A stretch of 64,000 nucleotides of DNA from Caulobacter sp. 17J65-9 (GTDB taxonomy: Bacteria; Pseudomonadota; Alphaproteobacteria; Caulobacterales; Caulobacteraceae), in NCBI RefSeq assembly GCF_010975005.1, contig NZ_JAAIVC010000003.1:1-64000 (forward strand), written 5' to 3'. The notes beneath the pieces were generated by a model, which did not search any database, was not told the DNA's origin, and worked only from the letters and a program-made list of their open reading frames with translations. Below, piece after piece: positions 39,660-48,829 of the stretch. Position 1 is the first letter of the stretch. Each line of letters begins with the position of its first letter. The position numbers and the translations under genes are program-made.

Positions 39660-39739
39660 GGCGAGATCGTAGGGCGAGGCGCTGAAAAGGCGGGCGGCGG
39701 CGGAACGCCGCGGCTCAAGTCCTGCGACCGTACCGCCCG

Positions 39740-39756
39740 TGTCATGAAATGAAAAG
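39740..39756 (+). promoter_or_regulatory. shared 17-nt motif between regulator and oxidoreductase operon
   Basis: TGTCATGAAATGAAAAG is the second copy of the motif at 34341-34357 (one difference). It lies 80 nt upstream of the regulator start on the other strand and 104 nt upstream of the oxidoreductase start. The position suits an AraC-type activator site. No other copy was noticed in the window. Confidence 0.6.
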
Positions 39757-39810
39757 CGGTTGTCGTCGGATGGTGAGCGCCACGCTCGGGGGCTCACATA
39801 CGGTCCAAGG

Positions 39811-39838
39811 CCAAACAGAGGCGTCCAAACAGAGGCGT
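39811..39838 (+). repeat. tandem duplication of a 14-bp unit
   Basis: CCAAACAGAGGCGT occurs twice in exact tandem, ending 22 nt before the quinone oxidoreductase start. It probably lies in the 5' leader. It may be a recent slippage event or a paired binding site. Confidence 0.8.
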
Positions 39839-39860
39839 CCAGCCCAGTAGGCCTGAGGAA

Positions 39861-40841
39861 ATGCTGCAAAAAGCCGTTCGCTTTCACGAGATCGGGGGCC
39901 CCGAGGTCCTGCGCTACGAGGACGTCGAGGTCGGCGCGCCCGGGCCGGGCGAGGTTCGCATCCGCCACGTCGCGGTCGGTCTGAACTTCGCCGACACCTA
40001 CTTCCGCACCGGCTACTACCCGGTGAAGCCGACCTGCGGGATCGGCGTCGAAGCTTCCGGCGTGATCGAGGAAGTGGGCGAGGGCGTCGCCGGCTTCGCG
40101 CCCGGCGACCGCATCACCTACACGGGCAGCCCGCTGGGCGCCTATTCGACCGCCCGGGTGATGCCGGCCGGCTCGCTGATCAAGCTGCCGGAGACCATCG
40201 CCTTCGAGACCGCCGCGGCCATGACCATGCGCGGCCTGACCTCGTCCTATCTGCTGCGCCGCATCTGCCCGACCCTGAAGGCCGGCGACACCGTCCTGCT
40301 GCACGCCGCCGCCGGCGGCGTCGGCCTGATCGTGTCGCAGTGGGCCAAGCTGCTGGGCCTGAACGTCATCGGCACGGTCTCCACCGACGCCAAGGCCGAG
40401 ATCGCCCGCGCCCACGGCTGCGACCACGTCATCCGCTACGACCACGAGGACGTGCCGACCCGCGTGCGCGAGATCACCGACGGCCAAGGCGTGGCCGTGG
40501 TCTACGACAGCGTCGGCGCGACCACCTTCCAGGGCTCGCTGAACTCGCTGAAGCGCCGCGGCATGCTGGTCTGCGTCGGCACCGCGTCGGGCCCGATCCC
40601 GCCGATCGACGCCCTGCAGCTGGCCATCAAGGGCTCGCTCTACGTCACCCGCCCGGCGCTGGCCGACTACATCGCCGACCCGGCCGAACGCGCCGAGCTG
40701 GCCGGCGAGCTGTTCAGCCACGTCGCCGCCGGCCGCATCAAGATCGAGGTCAACCAGCGCTACGCCCTGGAAGACGCCGTCCAGGCCCACCGCGATCTCG
40801 AGGCCCGGAAGACCACCGGCTCCTCGATCTTCGTGATCTGA
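39861..40841 (+). CDS. quinone oxidoreductase-type (QorA-like) zinc-free MDR
   Basis: The 326-residue NADPH-dependent medium-chain reductase shows VRFHEIGGPEVLRYEDVEVG at the N-terminus, GLNFADTYFRTGYY, the Rossmann motif HAAAGGVGLIVSQWAKLLG and a C-terminal EDAVQAHRDLEARKTTGSS. It has no zinc-ligand cysteines, as in Qor/zeta-crystallin. It may reduce a quinone or an alpha,beta-unsaturated carbonyl in the pathway. It is the first gene of the operon with the dioxygenase (23 nt) and BKACE (70 nt). Confidence 0.93.
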   Translation: MLQKAVRFHEIGGPEVLRYEDVEVGAPGPGEVRIRHVAVGLNFADTYFRTGYYPVKPTCGIGVEASGVIEEVGEGVAGFAPGDRITYTGSPLGAYSTARVMPAGSLIKLPETIAFETAAAMTMRGLTSSYLLRRICPTLKAGDTVLLHAAAGGVGLIVSQWAKLLGLNVIGTVSTDAKAEIARAHGCDHVIRYDHEDVPTRVREITDGQGVAVVYDSVGATTFQGSLNSLKRRGMLVCVGTASGPIPPIDALQLAIKGSLYVTRPALADYIADPAERAELAGELFSHVAAGRIKIEVNQRYALEDAVQAHRDLEARKTTGSSIFVI

Positions 40842-40864
40842 CGCCGCCGGAGAGGGAGGGGACA

Positions 40865-41713
40865 ATGAGAGCCGAAAAACTGACGGCCAACATCGGCGCC
40901 GAGCTGTTCGACGTGAACCTGGGCGAAGCCGCCCGCAACGACGACATGTTCGCCGAGATCAAGGCGCTGCTGCTGCAGCACAAGGTGCTGTTCCTGCGCG
41001 ACCAGGACATCGCCCGGGCCGACCACGTCGCCTTCGCCCGCCGCTTCGGCGAGCTGGAGGACCATCCGGTGGTCGGTTCCGATCCGGAAAATCCAGGCCT
41101 GGTGCGGATCTACAAGGATCTCGACAGCCCGCCGGAGCACTACGAGAACGCCTACCACTGCGACGCCACCTGGCGGGACGAGCCGCCGATGGGCTGCGTG
41201 CTGCGCTGCGTGGAGACGCCGGACGTCGGCGGCGACACCGTCTGGGTCAACATGGTCCAGGCCTACGCCGAGCTGCCGGACCACGTGAAAGAGCAGATCG
41301 ACGGCCTGCGCGCGCGCCACTCCATCGAGGCCAGCTTCGGCGCGGCCATGCCGATGGAGAAGCGCCACGCCCTGAAGGCGCGCTTCCCGGACTCCGAGCA
41401 CCCGGTGGTGCGCACCCATCCGGAGACCGGCGAGAAGGTGCTGTTCGTCAGCGGCTTCGCCACGCACTTCGTGAACTTCCACCGGCCGCAGAACGTCCGC
41501 TACGGCCAGGACTTCGCGCCCGGCTCGGCCCAGCTGCTGAGCTACCTGATCGGCCGCGCCGCCATCCCGGAATACCAGGTCCGCTGGCGCTGGACGAAGA
41601 ACAGCATGGCCATCTGGGACAACCGCTGCACCCAGCACTACGCGGTCCAGGACTACTGGCCGGCCGTCCGCAAGATGGAACGGGCCGGGATCATCGGCTG
41701 CAAGCCCTTCTGA
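40865..41713 (+). CDS. TauD/TfdA family Fe(II)/2-oxoglutarate dioxygenase
   Basis: The 282-residue enzyme couples oxidation of a substrate C-H bond to decarboxylation of 2-oxoglutarate. The iron triad is His and Asp in AYHCDATWRDEP and the distal His in NRCTQHYAVQDY. The C-terminal Arg for 2-oxoglutarate is probably in YWPAVRKMER. Members attack taurine, 2,4-D, alkyl sulfates or acyl chains; this one cannot be placed. The start is ATG 40865 after GAGAGGGAGGGG. The frame continues far upstream through the oxidoreductase gene, but only as a shadow. Confidence 0.92.
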   Translation: MRAEKLTANIGAELFDVNLGEAARNDDMFAEIKALLLQHKVLFLRDQDIARADHVAFARRFGELEDHPVVGSDPENPGLVRIYKDLDSPPEHYENAYHCDATWRDEPPMGCVLRCVETPDVGGDTVWVNMVQAYAELPDHVKEQIDGLRARHSIEASFGAAMPMEKRHALKARFPDSEHPVVRTHPETGEKVLFVSGFATHFVNFHRPQNVRYGQDFAPGSAQLLSYLIGRAAIPEYQVRWRWTKNSMAIWDNRCTQHYAVQDYWPAVRKMERAGIIGCKPF

Positions 41714-41783
41714 CCAACACCGAAGTCTTCCCCGAGCGCCGCGGAGACGGCGCCTTTCGCCCAGAACTTTGAAGGAAACGCAC

Positions 41784-42845
41784 ATGAATTTCTTCGACGG
41801 CTCGCTGTTCCCCGAAAACCAGCAGAAGCTCGTGATCACCGCCGCGCCGTACGGCCCGGAGTGGATGCCGTCCGACTTCCCGGAAGACATTCCGGTGACG
41901 ATGGAAGAGCAGATCCAGAAGGCGGTCGACTGCTACAACGCCGGCGCCACGGTGCTGCACCTGCACTGCCGTGAGTTGGACGGCCACGGCTCCAAGCGCC
42001 TGTCGATGTTCAACGAGCTGCTGGCCGGCATCCGGGCCCGCGTGCCCGACATGATCCTGCAGGTCGGCGGCTCGATCTCGTTCGCGCCCGAAGGTGACGG
42101 CGACGTGGCCAAGTGGCTGTCCGACGACACCCGCCACATGCTCGCCGACCTGGATCCCGCGCCGGACCAGGTGACGATCGCGATCAACACCAACCAGATG
42201 AACGTCATCGAGCAGATGTGCGAGGCGGACATCCGCGGCACCACGCTCGGCACGCCGGAAGGCAAACGCGCCTACAGCGAGATGACCATCCCGGCCGGCC
42301 CGGTCTGGGTGGAGGAACACATCCGCCGCCTCTCGGCCAAGGGCATCCAGACCCACTTCCAGCTGGCCAACATCACCCAACTCGAGACGGTCGAGCGCAT
42401 GATGCGCCGCGGCGTCTGCAACGTGCCGCTGATCCTGACCTGGGTCGCGATCGGCGGCGGTTTCGACCAGCCCAACATCTACAACCTGGCGAACTTCGTG
42501 CGCGGCTGCCCGGACGGCTCGGTGCTGACGCTGGAAAGCTCGATGCTCAACGTGCTGCCGGTCAACATGATGGCGATCGCCATGGGCCTGCACGTGCGTT
42601 GCGGCAACGAGGACAACATCTGGACCCAGCGCCGCGACCGGAAGATGGGCAGCATCGAGCAGATCGAGCAGCTGGTCCGCATCTCCAACGAGTTCGGCCG
42701 CGACATCGCCAGCTGCCAGGAGGCGCGCGAGATCTACAGGATCGGCGAGTTCTACAAGAACGCCGACGAGACCCTGGCGAAGAACGGCTTCGCGCCGAAC
42801 CGCCAGCCGGGTGAGCGCGGCGTGCCGTTCCGTATGGCCGGCTAA
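41784..42845 (+). CDS. BKACE family protein (DUF849, 3-keto-5-aminohexanoate cleavage-like)
   Basis: BKACE enzymes use zinc to convert a beta-keto acid plus acetyl-CoA into acetoacetate plus a new acyl-CoA. The TIM barrel signs here are QKLVITAAPYGPEW, the metal site VLHLHCRELDGHG (HxH), MILQVGGSISF and PLILTWVAIGGGFDQ. At 353 residues it is longer than the usual 270-310, and the strand motifs are divergent, so the substrate class is open. The start is ATG 41784 after GAAGGAAAC. It closes the operon, before the terminator at 42857. Confidence 0.88.
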   Translation: MNFFDGSLFPENQQKLVITAAPYGPEWMPSDFPEDIPVTMEEQIQKAVDCYNAGATVLHLHCRELDGHGSKRLSMFNELLAGIRARVPDMILQVGGSISFAPEGDGDVAKWLSDDTRHMLADLDPAPDQVTIAINTNQMNVIEQMCEADIRGTTLGTPEGKRAYSEMTIPAGPVWVEEHIRRLSAKGIQTHFQLANITQLETVERMMRRGVCNVPLILTWVAIGGGFDQPNIYNLANFVRGCPDGSVLTLESSMLNVLPVNMMAIAMGLHVRCGNEDNIWTQRRDRKMGSIEQIEQLVRISNEFGRDIASCQEAREIYRIGEFYKNADETLAKNGFAPNRQPGERGVPFRMAG

Positions 42846-42856
42846 GCCTTGCGCCG

Positions 42857-42893
42857 CGGGGTCGGGCGGTGAGGGGCCGCCCGACCCCGTTTT
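42857..42893 (+). terminator. intrinsic terminator after the BKACE gene
   Basis: A perfect 13-bp stem (42857-42869 with 42877-42889) with a 7-nt loop is followed by TTTT. It starts 11 nt after the stop codon. It separates the oxidoreductase-dioxygenase-BKACE operon from the MFS gene. Confidence 0.92.
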
Positions 42894-42966
42894 CACTTTC
42901 AGGGAGACGCCGCCCTCGGACAGGCCGAAGATGCCGCCGACGGCGATACGATCAGGAGGGCCGTCC

Positions 42967-44268
42967 ATGGCCGTGATCCACGCCGACGCCGGCGCCGCTC
43001 AGGCGCCCGCCGTGAAGGTTCCGCTGGCCTACGCCTGGGTGGTTTTCGCCCTGACGTTCGGCCTGCTGATTTCCGACTACATGTCCCGCCAGGTCCTGAA
43101 CGCGGTGTTCCCGCTGTTGAAGGTCGAGTGGGGCCTGACCGACACCCAGCTGGGTTCGCTCAGCGGCGTGGTCTCGCTGATGGTCGGCCTGCTGACCTTC
43201 CCGCTGTCGCTGCTGGCCGAATGGGTCGGCCGCGTGCGGGCCATCGCCGCCATGGCCGTGGTGTGGAGCCTGGCCACCTTCGGCTGCGCGCTCGCCCAGG
43301 ACTACAACCACATGCTGCTGGCCCGCTTCCTGGTGGGCCTGGGCGAGGCCGCCTACGGCAGCGTCGGCATCGCCGTGGTGATCAGCGTCTTCCCGCCCCA
43401 CATGCGCGCCACCCTGACCGGCGCCTTCATGGCCGGCGGCCTGTTCGGCTCGGTGCTGGGCATGGCGGCCGGCGGGATCGTCGCAACCCACTACGGCTGG
43501 CGCGCCGCCTTCGCCGCCATGGCCGCCTTCGGCCTGGTCCTGGCCGTGCTCTATCCGTTCGTGGTGCGCCAGTCGAAGGTGCACCCTAAGGTGAAGAAGG
43601 CCGCCCCGGTCGAGGGCGAAGCCGCCCGCCCGGGCTTCTGGAAGAGCCTCGGCACCCTGGTCTCCACCCCCTCGGTGCTGTGCGCCTACGTCGGCAGCGG
43701 CCTGCAGCTGTTCATCTCCGGGGCCATGCTGGCCTGGATGCCCAGCTATCTGAACCGCTATCACGGCATGGCGCCCGACAAGGCCGCGGTCACCGCCGCG
43801 GGCCTGGTGCTGGTCTCCGGCGCCGGCATGGTCGTCTGGGGCATGTTCGCCGACGCCATTTCCAAGCGCTTCAAGCCGCGCGCCGCCAGCCTCGCCGTCT
43901 TCCTGTGCGTAGCCTGCTGCGCCCTGCTGATGGTCGCCTTCCGCATGCCGCCCTCGAAGGAGCAGCTGCTGCTGATCGCGGCCGGCCTGTTCGTCGCCGC
44001 CGGCGCCACCGGGCCGTCCGGGGCCATGGTCGCCAACCTGACCCACCTGGCCGTCCACGGCGCGGCCTTCGCCGTCCTGACCCTGGCCAACAACCTGCTG
44101 GGCCTGGCGCCCGGGCCGATCCTGACCGGCATGCTGGCCGACCGGTTCGGCCTGGACGTCGCCCTGCAGTGGGTCCCGGCGATCGGGGCCGCCGCCGCCC
44201 TGGTCTTCCTGATCGGCCGGAAAACCTACGCCCGAGACCTCGATCGGATCGCCGCCAGCGCCGGCTGA
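42967..44268 (+). CDS. MFS transporter
   Basis: The 433-residue inner-membrane protein has about twelve transmembrane helices. It shows the early motif LISDYMSRQVLNAVFPLLKVEWGL and the loop 2-3 motif LAEWVGRVRAIAAMAVVWS. Similar carriers move organic anions. The start is ATG 42967, with AGGAGGG at 42955-42961. The acyl-CoA dehydrogenase follows after 36 nt. It is probably the inner-membrane importer for the catabolic cluster, which is inference from position. Confidence 0.92.
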   Translation: MAVIHADAGAAQAPAVKVPLAYAWVVFALTFGLLISDYMSRQVLNAVFPLLKVEWGLTDTQLGSLSGVVSLMVGLLTFPLSLLAEWVGRVRAIAAMAVVWSLATFGCALAQDYNHMLLARFLVGLGEAAYGSVGIAVVISVFPPHMRATLTGAFMAGGLFGSVLGMAAGGIVATHYGWRAAFAAMAAFGLVLAVLYPFVVRQSKVHPKVKKAAPVEGEAARPGFWKSLGTLVSTPSVLCAYVGSGLQLFISGAMLAWMPSYLNRYHGMAPDKAAVTAAGLVLVSGAGMVVWGMFADAISKRFKPRAASLAVFLCVACCALLMVAFRMPPSKEQLLLIAAGLFVAAGATGPSGAMVANLTHLAVHGAAFAVLTLANNLLGLAPGPILTGMLADRFGLDVALQWVPAIGAAAALVFLIGRKTYARDLDRIAASAG

Positions 44269-44304
44269 GCCACGCCCGACACCGACGCCTGACCGAGTAC
44301 CGCC

Positions 44305-46053
44305 ATGACGTTTCGCGCTCCCACCCGCGACCTGCTGTTCGCCCTGACCGAGGTGGTCGGCATCGACCGGCTGACCACCGCCTTTCCCGACTGCGACCGC
44401 GACATGGCGGCCGCCGTGCTGGAGGCGGCCGGCGACCTGGCCGAGGGCGTGCTGGCCCCGCTGAACCGCTCGGGCGACCTGCACGGCGCGCGCTTCGAGG
44501 ACGGCCGGGTGCGCGCCGCGCCTGGCTTCGCCGACGCCTATCGGGCGTTCTCCGAAGGCGGCTGGACCAGCCTGGCCGCCGATCCCGAGCACGGCGGCCA
44601 GGGCCTGCCCAAGACGCTGGAGCTGGCGGTCTACGAACTGATGCACGCGGCCAACACCGCCTTCACCCTGTGCCCGACCCTGACGCAGGGCGCGATCGAG
44701 GCCCTGCACGCCCACGGCGATCCCCGCCAGAAGGCGCTCTACCTGCCCAGGCTCGTCTCCGGCGAATGGACCGGGGTGATGGACCTGACCGAGCCGCAGG
44801 CGGGCTCGGACCTGGCCGCCGTGCGCACCCGCGCCGAGCCGGACGGGGAGGGCGGCTATCGCCTGTACGGCCAGAAGATCTTCATCACCTGGGGCGACCA
44901 CGACTGCGCCGACAACATCGTCCACCTGGTGTTGGCCCGCCTGCCGGACGCGCCGGAGGGCGTGAAGGGCATTTCGCTGTTCCTGGCGACCAAGCGGCTG
45001 GTCGCCGACGACGGCGCTCTGGGCGAGACCAACGCGCTGGGCCCGGTCGGCATCGAGCACAAGCTGGGCATCCACGCCTCCCCCACCTGCGTGATCCAGT
45101 TCGAGGGCGCGAAGGCCGAGCTGGTCGGCGAGGGCGGCAAGGGCCTGGCCCAGATGTTCACCATGATGAACTCGGCGCGCCTGAACATCGGCGTGCAGGG
45201 CGTGGGCGTGGCCGAACGCGCCTACCAGCAGGCGCTGGCCTACGCGCTGGAGCGCCGCCAGGGCCGCTCGGTGTGGACCGGCGAGGCCTCGGCCCGGATC
45301 TTCGACCATCCGGACGTGCGCCGCACCCTGCTGCTGATGAAGGCGAAGACCGAAGCGGCGCGGGCCATCTGCCTGACCACCGCGCTGGCCGGCGACCTGG
45401 GCCGGACCGGCGACGAAGCCGCGGCCCTGCGCGAGGCCGTGCTGACCCCGGTGGCCAAGGCCTGGTCCACCGATGTCGGCGTCGAGGTCGCCTCGCGCGG
45501 CCTGCAGGTGCACGGCGGCATGGGCTTCATCGAGGAGACCGGCGCCGCCCAACACTACCGCGACGCCCGCATCGCCCCGATCTACGAGGGCACCAACGGC
45601 ATCCAGGCCCTGGACCTGGTCGGGCGCAAGCTGGCGCTGGGCGACGGCGAGGGCGTGCGCGCCCTGCTGGCCGAGATCGACATCACCGTCGCCGAGCTAC
45701 AGCGGGCCGACGCCCTGGCCCTGGTCGCCGCCCGCCTTCAGGCGGGCGCGGCGGCCGTACGGCTGACCAGCGAGTGGCTGCTGCAACGGCGCGGCGAGGC
45801 CGACGCCCTGGCCGGGGCCAGCGGCTATCTGAACCTGTTGGGCGACGTGGTCGGCGGCTGGATGCTGGCCAGGGGCGCGCTGGTCGCCGCGCGTCGCGCG
45901 GAGACCGACGCCGATCCCTACTGGCGCACCAAGATCGTGCTGGCGCGCCTGTTCGCCGAGGAGGTGCTGGCCGGCGCCCACGCCCGGGCCGCCGCGGTCG
46001 TCCACGGCGCGGCCGACCTCGAGGCGGTCGGCCCCGAGGGCCTCGCCGCCTGA
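44305..46053 (+). CDS. acyl-CoA dehydrogenase with extended C-terminal domain
   Basis: The 582-residue flavoprotein oxidises an acyl-CoA to its 2-enoyl form. It has an N-terminal helical extension, the middle-domain motif MDLTEPQAGSDLAAVRT, the FAD-binding FITWGDHD region, LGIHASPTCVIQF, and the catalytic Glu near residue 427 in IYEGTNGIQALDL. A C-terminal domain of about 120 residues (PF12806 type) follows. This long architecture also occurs in DmdC-like dehydrogenases, which pair with DmdB-like ligases. It lies directly behind the MFS gene. Confidence 0.94.
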   Translation: MTFRAPTRDLLFALTEVVGIDRLTTAFPDCDRDMAAAVLEAAGDLAEGVLAPLNRSGDLHGARFEDGRVRAAPGFADAYRAFSEGGWTSLAADPEHGGQGLPKTLELAVYELMHAANTAFTLCPTLTQGAIEALHAHGDPRQKALYLPRLVSGEWTGVMDLTEPQAGSDLAAVRTRAEPDGEGGYRLYGQKIFITWGDHDCADNIVHLVLARLPDAPEGVKGISLFLATKRLVADDGALGETNALGPVGIEHKLGIHASPTCVIQFEGAKAELVGEGGKGLAQMFTMMNSARLNIGVQGVGVAERAYQQALAYALERRQGRSVWTGEASARIFDHPDVRRTLLLMKAKTEAARAICLTTALAGDLGRTGDEAAALREAVLTPVAKAWSTDVGVEVASRGLQVHGGMGFIEETGAAQHYRDARIAPIYEGTNGIQALDLVGRKLALGDGEGVRALLAEIDITVAELQRADALALVAARLQAGAAAVRLTSEWLLQRRGEADALAGASGYLNLLGDVVGGWMLARGALVAARRAETDADPYWRTKIVLARLFAEEVLAGAHARAAAVVHGAADLEAVGPEGLAA

Positions 46054-46165
46054 ATCGACCCGACCCGGTTCGTCGCAAATCCCCCGGACGGACTCGCCGA
46101 ACCGCGTTCGCCCAGCTTAGCTTCGCCGCGGGGAGCGGGCCGTGCGCCCGCGACGGGGAAGCGTC

Positions 46166-47314
46166 ATGATCGATCGTCGTCGGGTTGTGGGTGCGGCGGG
46201 GCTGGCCGCCCTGGGAACCACGTTGGGCGCCGCCACGGGCGGCCGGGCCTGGGCCGCCGAGGGCCCGGCGCGCTGGCCGCGCATGCGCCAGGCCATGGCC
46301 GTCGACGCCATGACCGGCGTCGACCTGTTCTACGTCCCCGAAGACGATCCGGCCGCGCCAAAGCTGCTGCAGCACCTGCGCGAATGCGGCCTGACCGGCG
46401 CGGTGATGACCGCCGCCCCGCAGGGCCGGTTCTGGCTCAACGACAAGGCCTACGAGGACACCCGCGCCCGCATCGACGAATGGAAGGGACGCATCGACAA
46501 GCACCCCGACGTGCTGCTGCTGGTGCGTGAGCGCGCCGACCTGGAGCGCGCCAACCGCGAGGGCAAGGTCGGGGTGATCTTCACCTTCCAGGGCACCGAG
46601 CCGCTGGGCGAGGACCTGGACCGGATCACCAGCTTCCGCGAGCAGGGCGTGCGGATGATCCAGCTGACCCACAACCGCCGCAACCTGGTCGGCGACGGGG
46701 CCCTGGAGGCCGGCGACGCGGGCCTCAGCAACTACGGCCGTCAGGTGGTGGAGCGGCTGAACGCCGAGCGGATCGTCGTGGACCTGTCGCACGGCTCGCC
46801 GCGCACCATCCGCGAGGGCATCCTGGCCTCGAAGGCGCCGGTTCTGGTCGGGCACAGCGGCTGCCGCGCGCTGGCCGACGCCTCGCGCCTGACCTCGGAC
46901 GAGAGCCTGAAGCTGCTGGCCGACCGCGGCGGCGTGGTCGGGATCATCTTCTGGCCCTACCTGCGCGTTCAGGGCCAGCAGACCTCCGCCGACGTCATCC
47001 GCCACCTCGAGCACGCCGTGAAGGTCTGCGGCGAAGATCACGTCGGCATCGGCACCGACCTCGGCATCTCGCCGATCGAACTCACCCCGGAGTTCGCCAA
47101 GGACAGCCTCGACACCGTCAAGGACATGATCAGCCAGGGCATCTTCGCCAAGGACCGCTCGCCCGAAATGACCCTGTTCCCGCCCGACCTGAACGTCCCC
47201 AACCGCTTCGAAACCCTGGCCGCCAAGCTCTCCGCCCGCGGCTGGCCGGACGCCCGCATCGAGAAGATCCTCGGCGCCAACTTCGCGCGGGTGATGGGCG
47301 AGGTGTGGGGATAG
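46166..47314 (+). CDS. M19 (renal dipeptidase-like) protein with altered metal site, Tat-type signal
   Basis: The 382-residue protein begins MIDRRRVVGAAGLAALGTTL, a twin-arginine-like signal. It keeps the barrel of M19 dipeptidases, with LTHNRRNLVGDGALE, ERIVVDLSHGSPRT (His) and LVGHSGCRAL (His). The first metal pair, normally HxD in DGHND, reads VDAMTG here. The bridging Glu region reads FTFQGTEPL, with Gln in place of Glu. A known M19 subfamily shares the FQ form. Activity is therefore uncertain. The start is ATG 46166 after GGGGAA; a GTG at 46142 is less likely. Confidence 0.87.
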   Translation: MIDRRRVVGAAGLAALGTTLGAATGGRAWAAEGPARWPRMRQAMAVDAMTGVDLFYVPEDDPAAPKLLQHLRECGLTGAVMTAAPQGRFWLNDKAYEDTRARIDEWKGRIDKHPDVLLLVRERADLERANREGKVGVIFTFQGTEPLGEDLDRITSFREQGVRMIQLTHNRRNLVGDGALEAGDAGLSNYGRQVVERLNAERIVVDLSHGSPRTIREGILASKAPVLVGHSGCRALADASRLTSDESLKLLADRGGVVGIIFWPYLRVQGQQTSADVIRHLEHAVKVCGEDHVGIGTDLGISPIELTPEFAKDSLDTVKDMISQGIFAKDRSPEMTLFPPDLNVPNRFETLAAKLSARGWPDARIEKILGANFARVMGEVWG

Positions 47315-47394
47315 GGAGCGGCCGGGACGTTCAACGGGGGAACACGCGCCTCAGGCCGCCAGTCGGTAGCGCGCACCTCCCACGGAGAACGGTC

Positions 47395-48720
47395 ATGTCC
47401 GAAGGACGTCCCGCGATCGGGCGGCGTGAATTTCTGGCGTCCACGTCCGCTGGCACGATCGGTCTCCTGCTTCCCGCCTCGGAGTCCCACGCCCAGATGA
47501 CCTCGCCCCAGTCGCCCGGCGCGAAGACCGCCGACGCGTCGATCCGGCCGTTCAAGTACCACGCGTCCGACGCCGACCTGGCCGACCTGAAGCGCCGGAT
47601 CGCCGCCACCCGCTGGCCGCCGCGCGAACTGGTCTCCGACCAGTCCCAGGGCGTGCCGCTGGCGACCATGCAGAAGCTGGCCCAGTACTGGGGCGGCCCG
47701 TACGACTGGCGCAAGTTCGAGACCAGGCTGAACTCGTACCCGCAGTTCGTCACCACCATCGACGGCGTGCCGATCCACTTCATCCACGTGAAGTCGAAGG
47801 AGCCGAACGCCCTGCCGGTGATCATCACGCACGGCTGGCCGGGCTCGGTGGCCGAGCAGCTCAAGATGATCGGACCGCTGACCGACCCGACCGCGTACGG
47901 CGGCACGGCGGCGGACGCCTTCGACGTGGTGATCCCGTCCCTGCCGGGGTACGGCTTCTCCGGCGCGCCGACGGAGCTCGGCTGGGATCCGATCCGCATC
48001 GCCAAGGCCTGGCCCGTGCTGATGCAGCGGCTGGGCTACGACCGCTTCGTCGCCCAGGGCGGCGACTGGGGCAACGCCGTGACCGAGCAGATGGCGCTGC
48101 AGAAGCCGCCGGGCCTGATCGGCATCCACACCAACATGCCCGCGACCGTGCCGCCCGAGATCGACAAGGCGGCCCTTGCCGGCGCGCCGCCTCCGGCGGG
48201 CCTGTCGGCCGACGAGAAGCGCGCCTACGACCAGCTCGTCACCTTCTACGCCCACGGGCTGGGCTACGCCCAGGAGATGTCGAACCGGCCGCAGACCCTA
48301 TACGCGATCGACGACTCGCCGATCGGTCTGGCCGCCTGGATGCTGGATCACGACGCCGAAGGCCTGGCCCTGATCGCGCGGGTGTTCGACGGCCAGCCCG
48401 AGGGCCTGAGCCGCGACGACGTGCTCGACAACGCGACGCTCTACTGGCTGACCAAGACGGGCGTCCCTTCGGCGCGGCTGTACTGGGAGAGCAAGCTGGC
48501 CTTCTTCGCGCCCAAGGGCGTCACCCTGCCGACCGGCGTCAGCGCTTTCCCGACGGAGATCTACACCGCGCCGAAGAGCTGGGCCGAGAAGGCCTATCCC
48601 AACCTGATTCATTACGGCCGCATGCCCAAGGGCGGCCACTTCGCGGCCTGGGAGCAGCCCCAGGCCCTGGCCGAGGAAATGCGCGCCACCTTCCGGCCGC
48701 TGCGGCAGGCGCAGTCCTGA
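47395..48720 (+). CDS. epoxide hydrolase-type alpha/beta hydrolase, Tat-type signal
   Basis: The 441-residue protein has IGRREFLASTSAGTIGLLLP, a good twin-arginine signal, then an epoxide hydrolase N-terminal domain (DLADLKRRIAATRWPPREL) and the alpha/beta core. The oxyanion motif is VIITHGWPGSVAEQ, the nucleophile Asp lies in AQGGDWGNAVTEQ, and the His in PKGGHFAAWEQP. Epoxide hydrolases open epoxides to diols; export is unusual and may serve in handling foreign compounds. The start is ATG 47395, after ACGGAG. Confidence 0.9.
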   Translation: MSEGRPAIGRREFLASTSAGTIGLLLPASESHAQMTSPQSPGAKTADASIRPFKYHASDADLADLKRRIAATRWPPRELVSDQSQGVPLATMQKLAQYWGGPYDWRKFETRLNSYPQFVTTIDGVPIHFIHVKSKEPNALPVIITHGWPGSVAEQLKMIGPLTDPTAYGGTAADAFDVVIPSLPGYGFSGAPTELGWDPIRIAKAWPVLMQRLGYDRFVAQGGDWGNAVTEQMALQKPPGLIGIHTNMPATVPPEIDKAALAGAPPPAGLSADEKRAYDQLVTFYAHGLGYAQEMSNRPQTLYAIDDSPIGLAAWMLDHDAEGLALIARVFDGQPEGLSRDDVLDNATLYWLTKTGVPSARLYWESKLAFFAPKGVTLPTGVSAFPTEIYTAPKSWAEKAYPNLIHYGRMPKGGHFAAWEQPQALAEEMRATFRPLRQAQS

Positions 48721-48739
48721 CCCGACACGAACAGGGGAG

Positions 48740-48829
48740 TGGCGGACGGGGTGGGATTCGAACCCACGGTGGGCGTGAACCCACGGCGGTTTTCAAGACC
48801 GCTGCCTTAAACCACTCGGCCACCCGTCC
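48740..48829 (-). tRNA. tRNA-Ser (anticodon TGA), CCA encoded
   Basis: On the minus strand a 7-bp acceptor stem (GGACGGG at 48829-48823 with CCCGTCC at 48750-48744) closes a class II tRNA. The D-arm has GGCCGAGTGG. The anticodon loop TTGAAAA contains TGA, which reads TCA codons. A long variable arm (GGGTTCACGCCC) and the T-arm GTTCGAATCC follow, then discriminator G and an encoded CCA (48742-48740). It lies 19 nt after the epoxide hydrolase stop. Confidence 0.96.
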
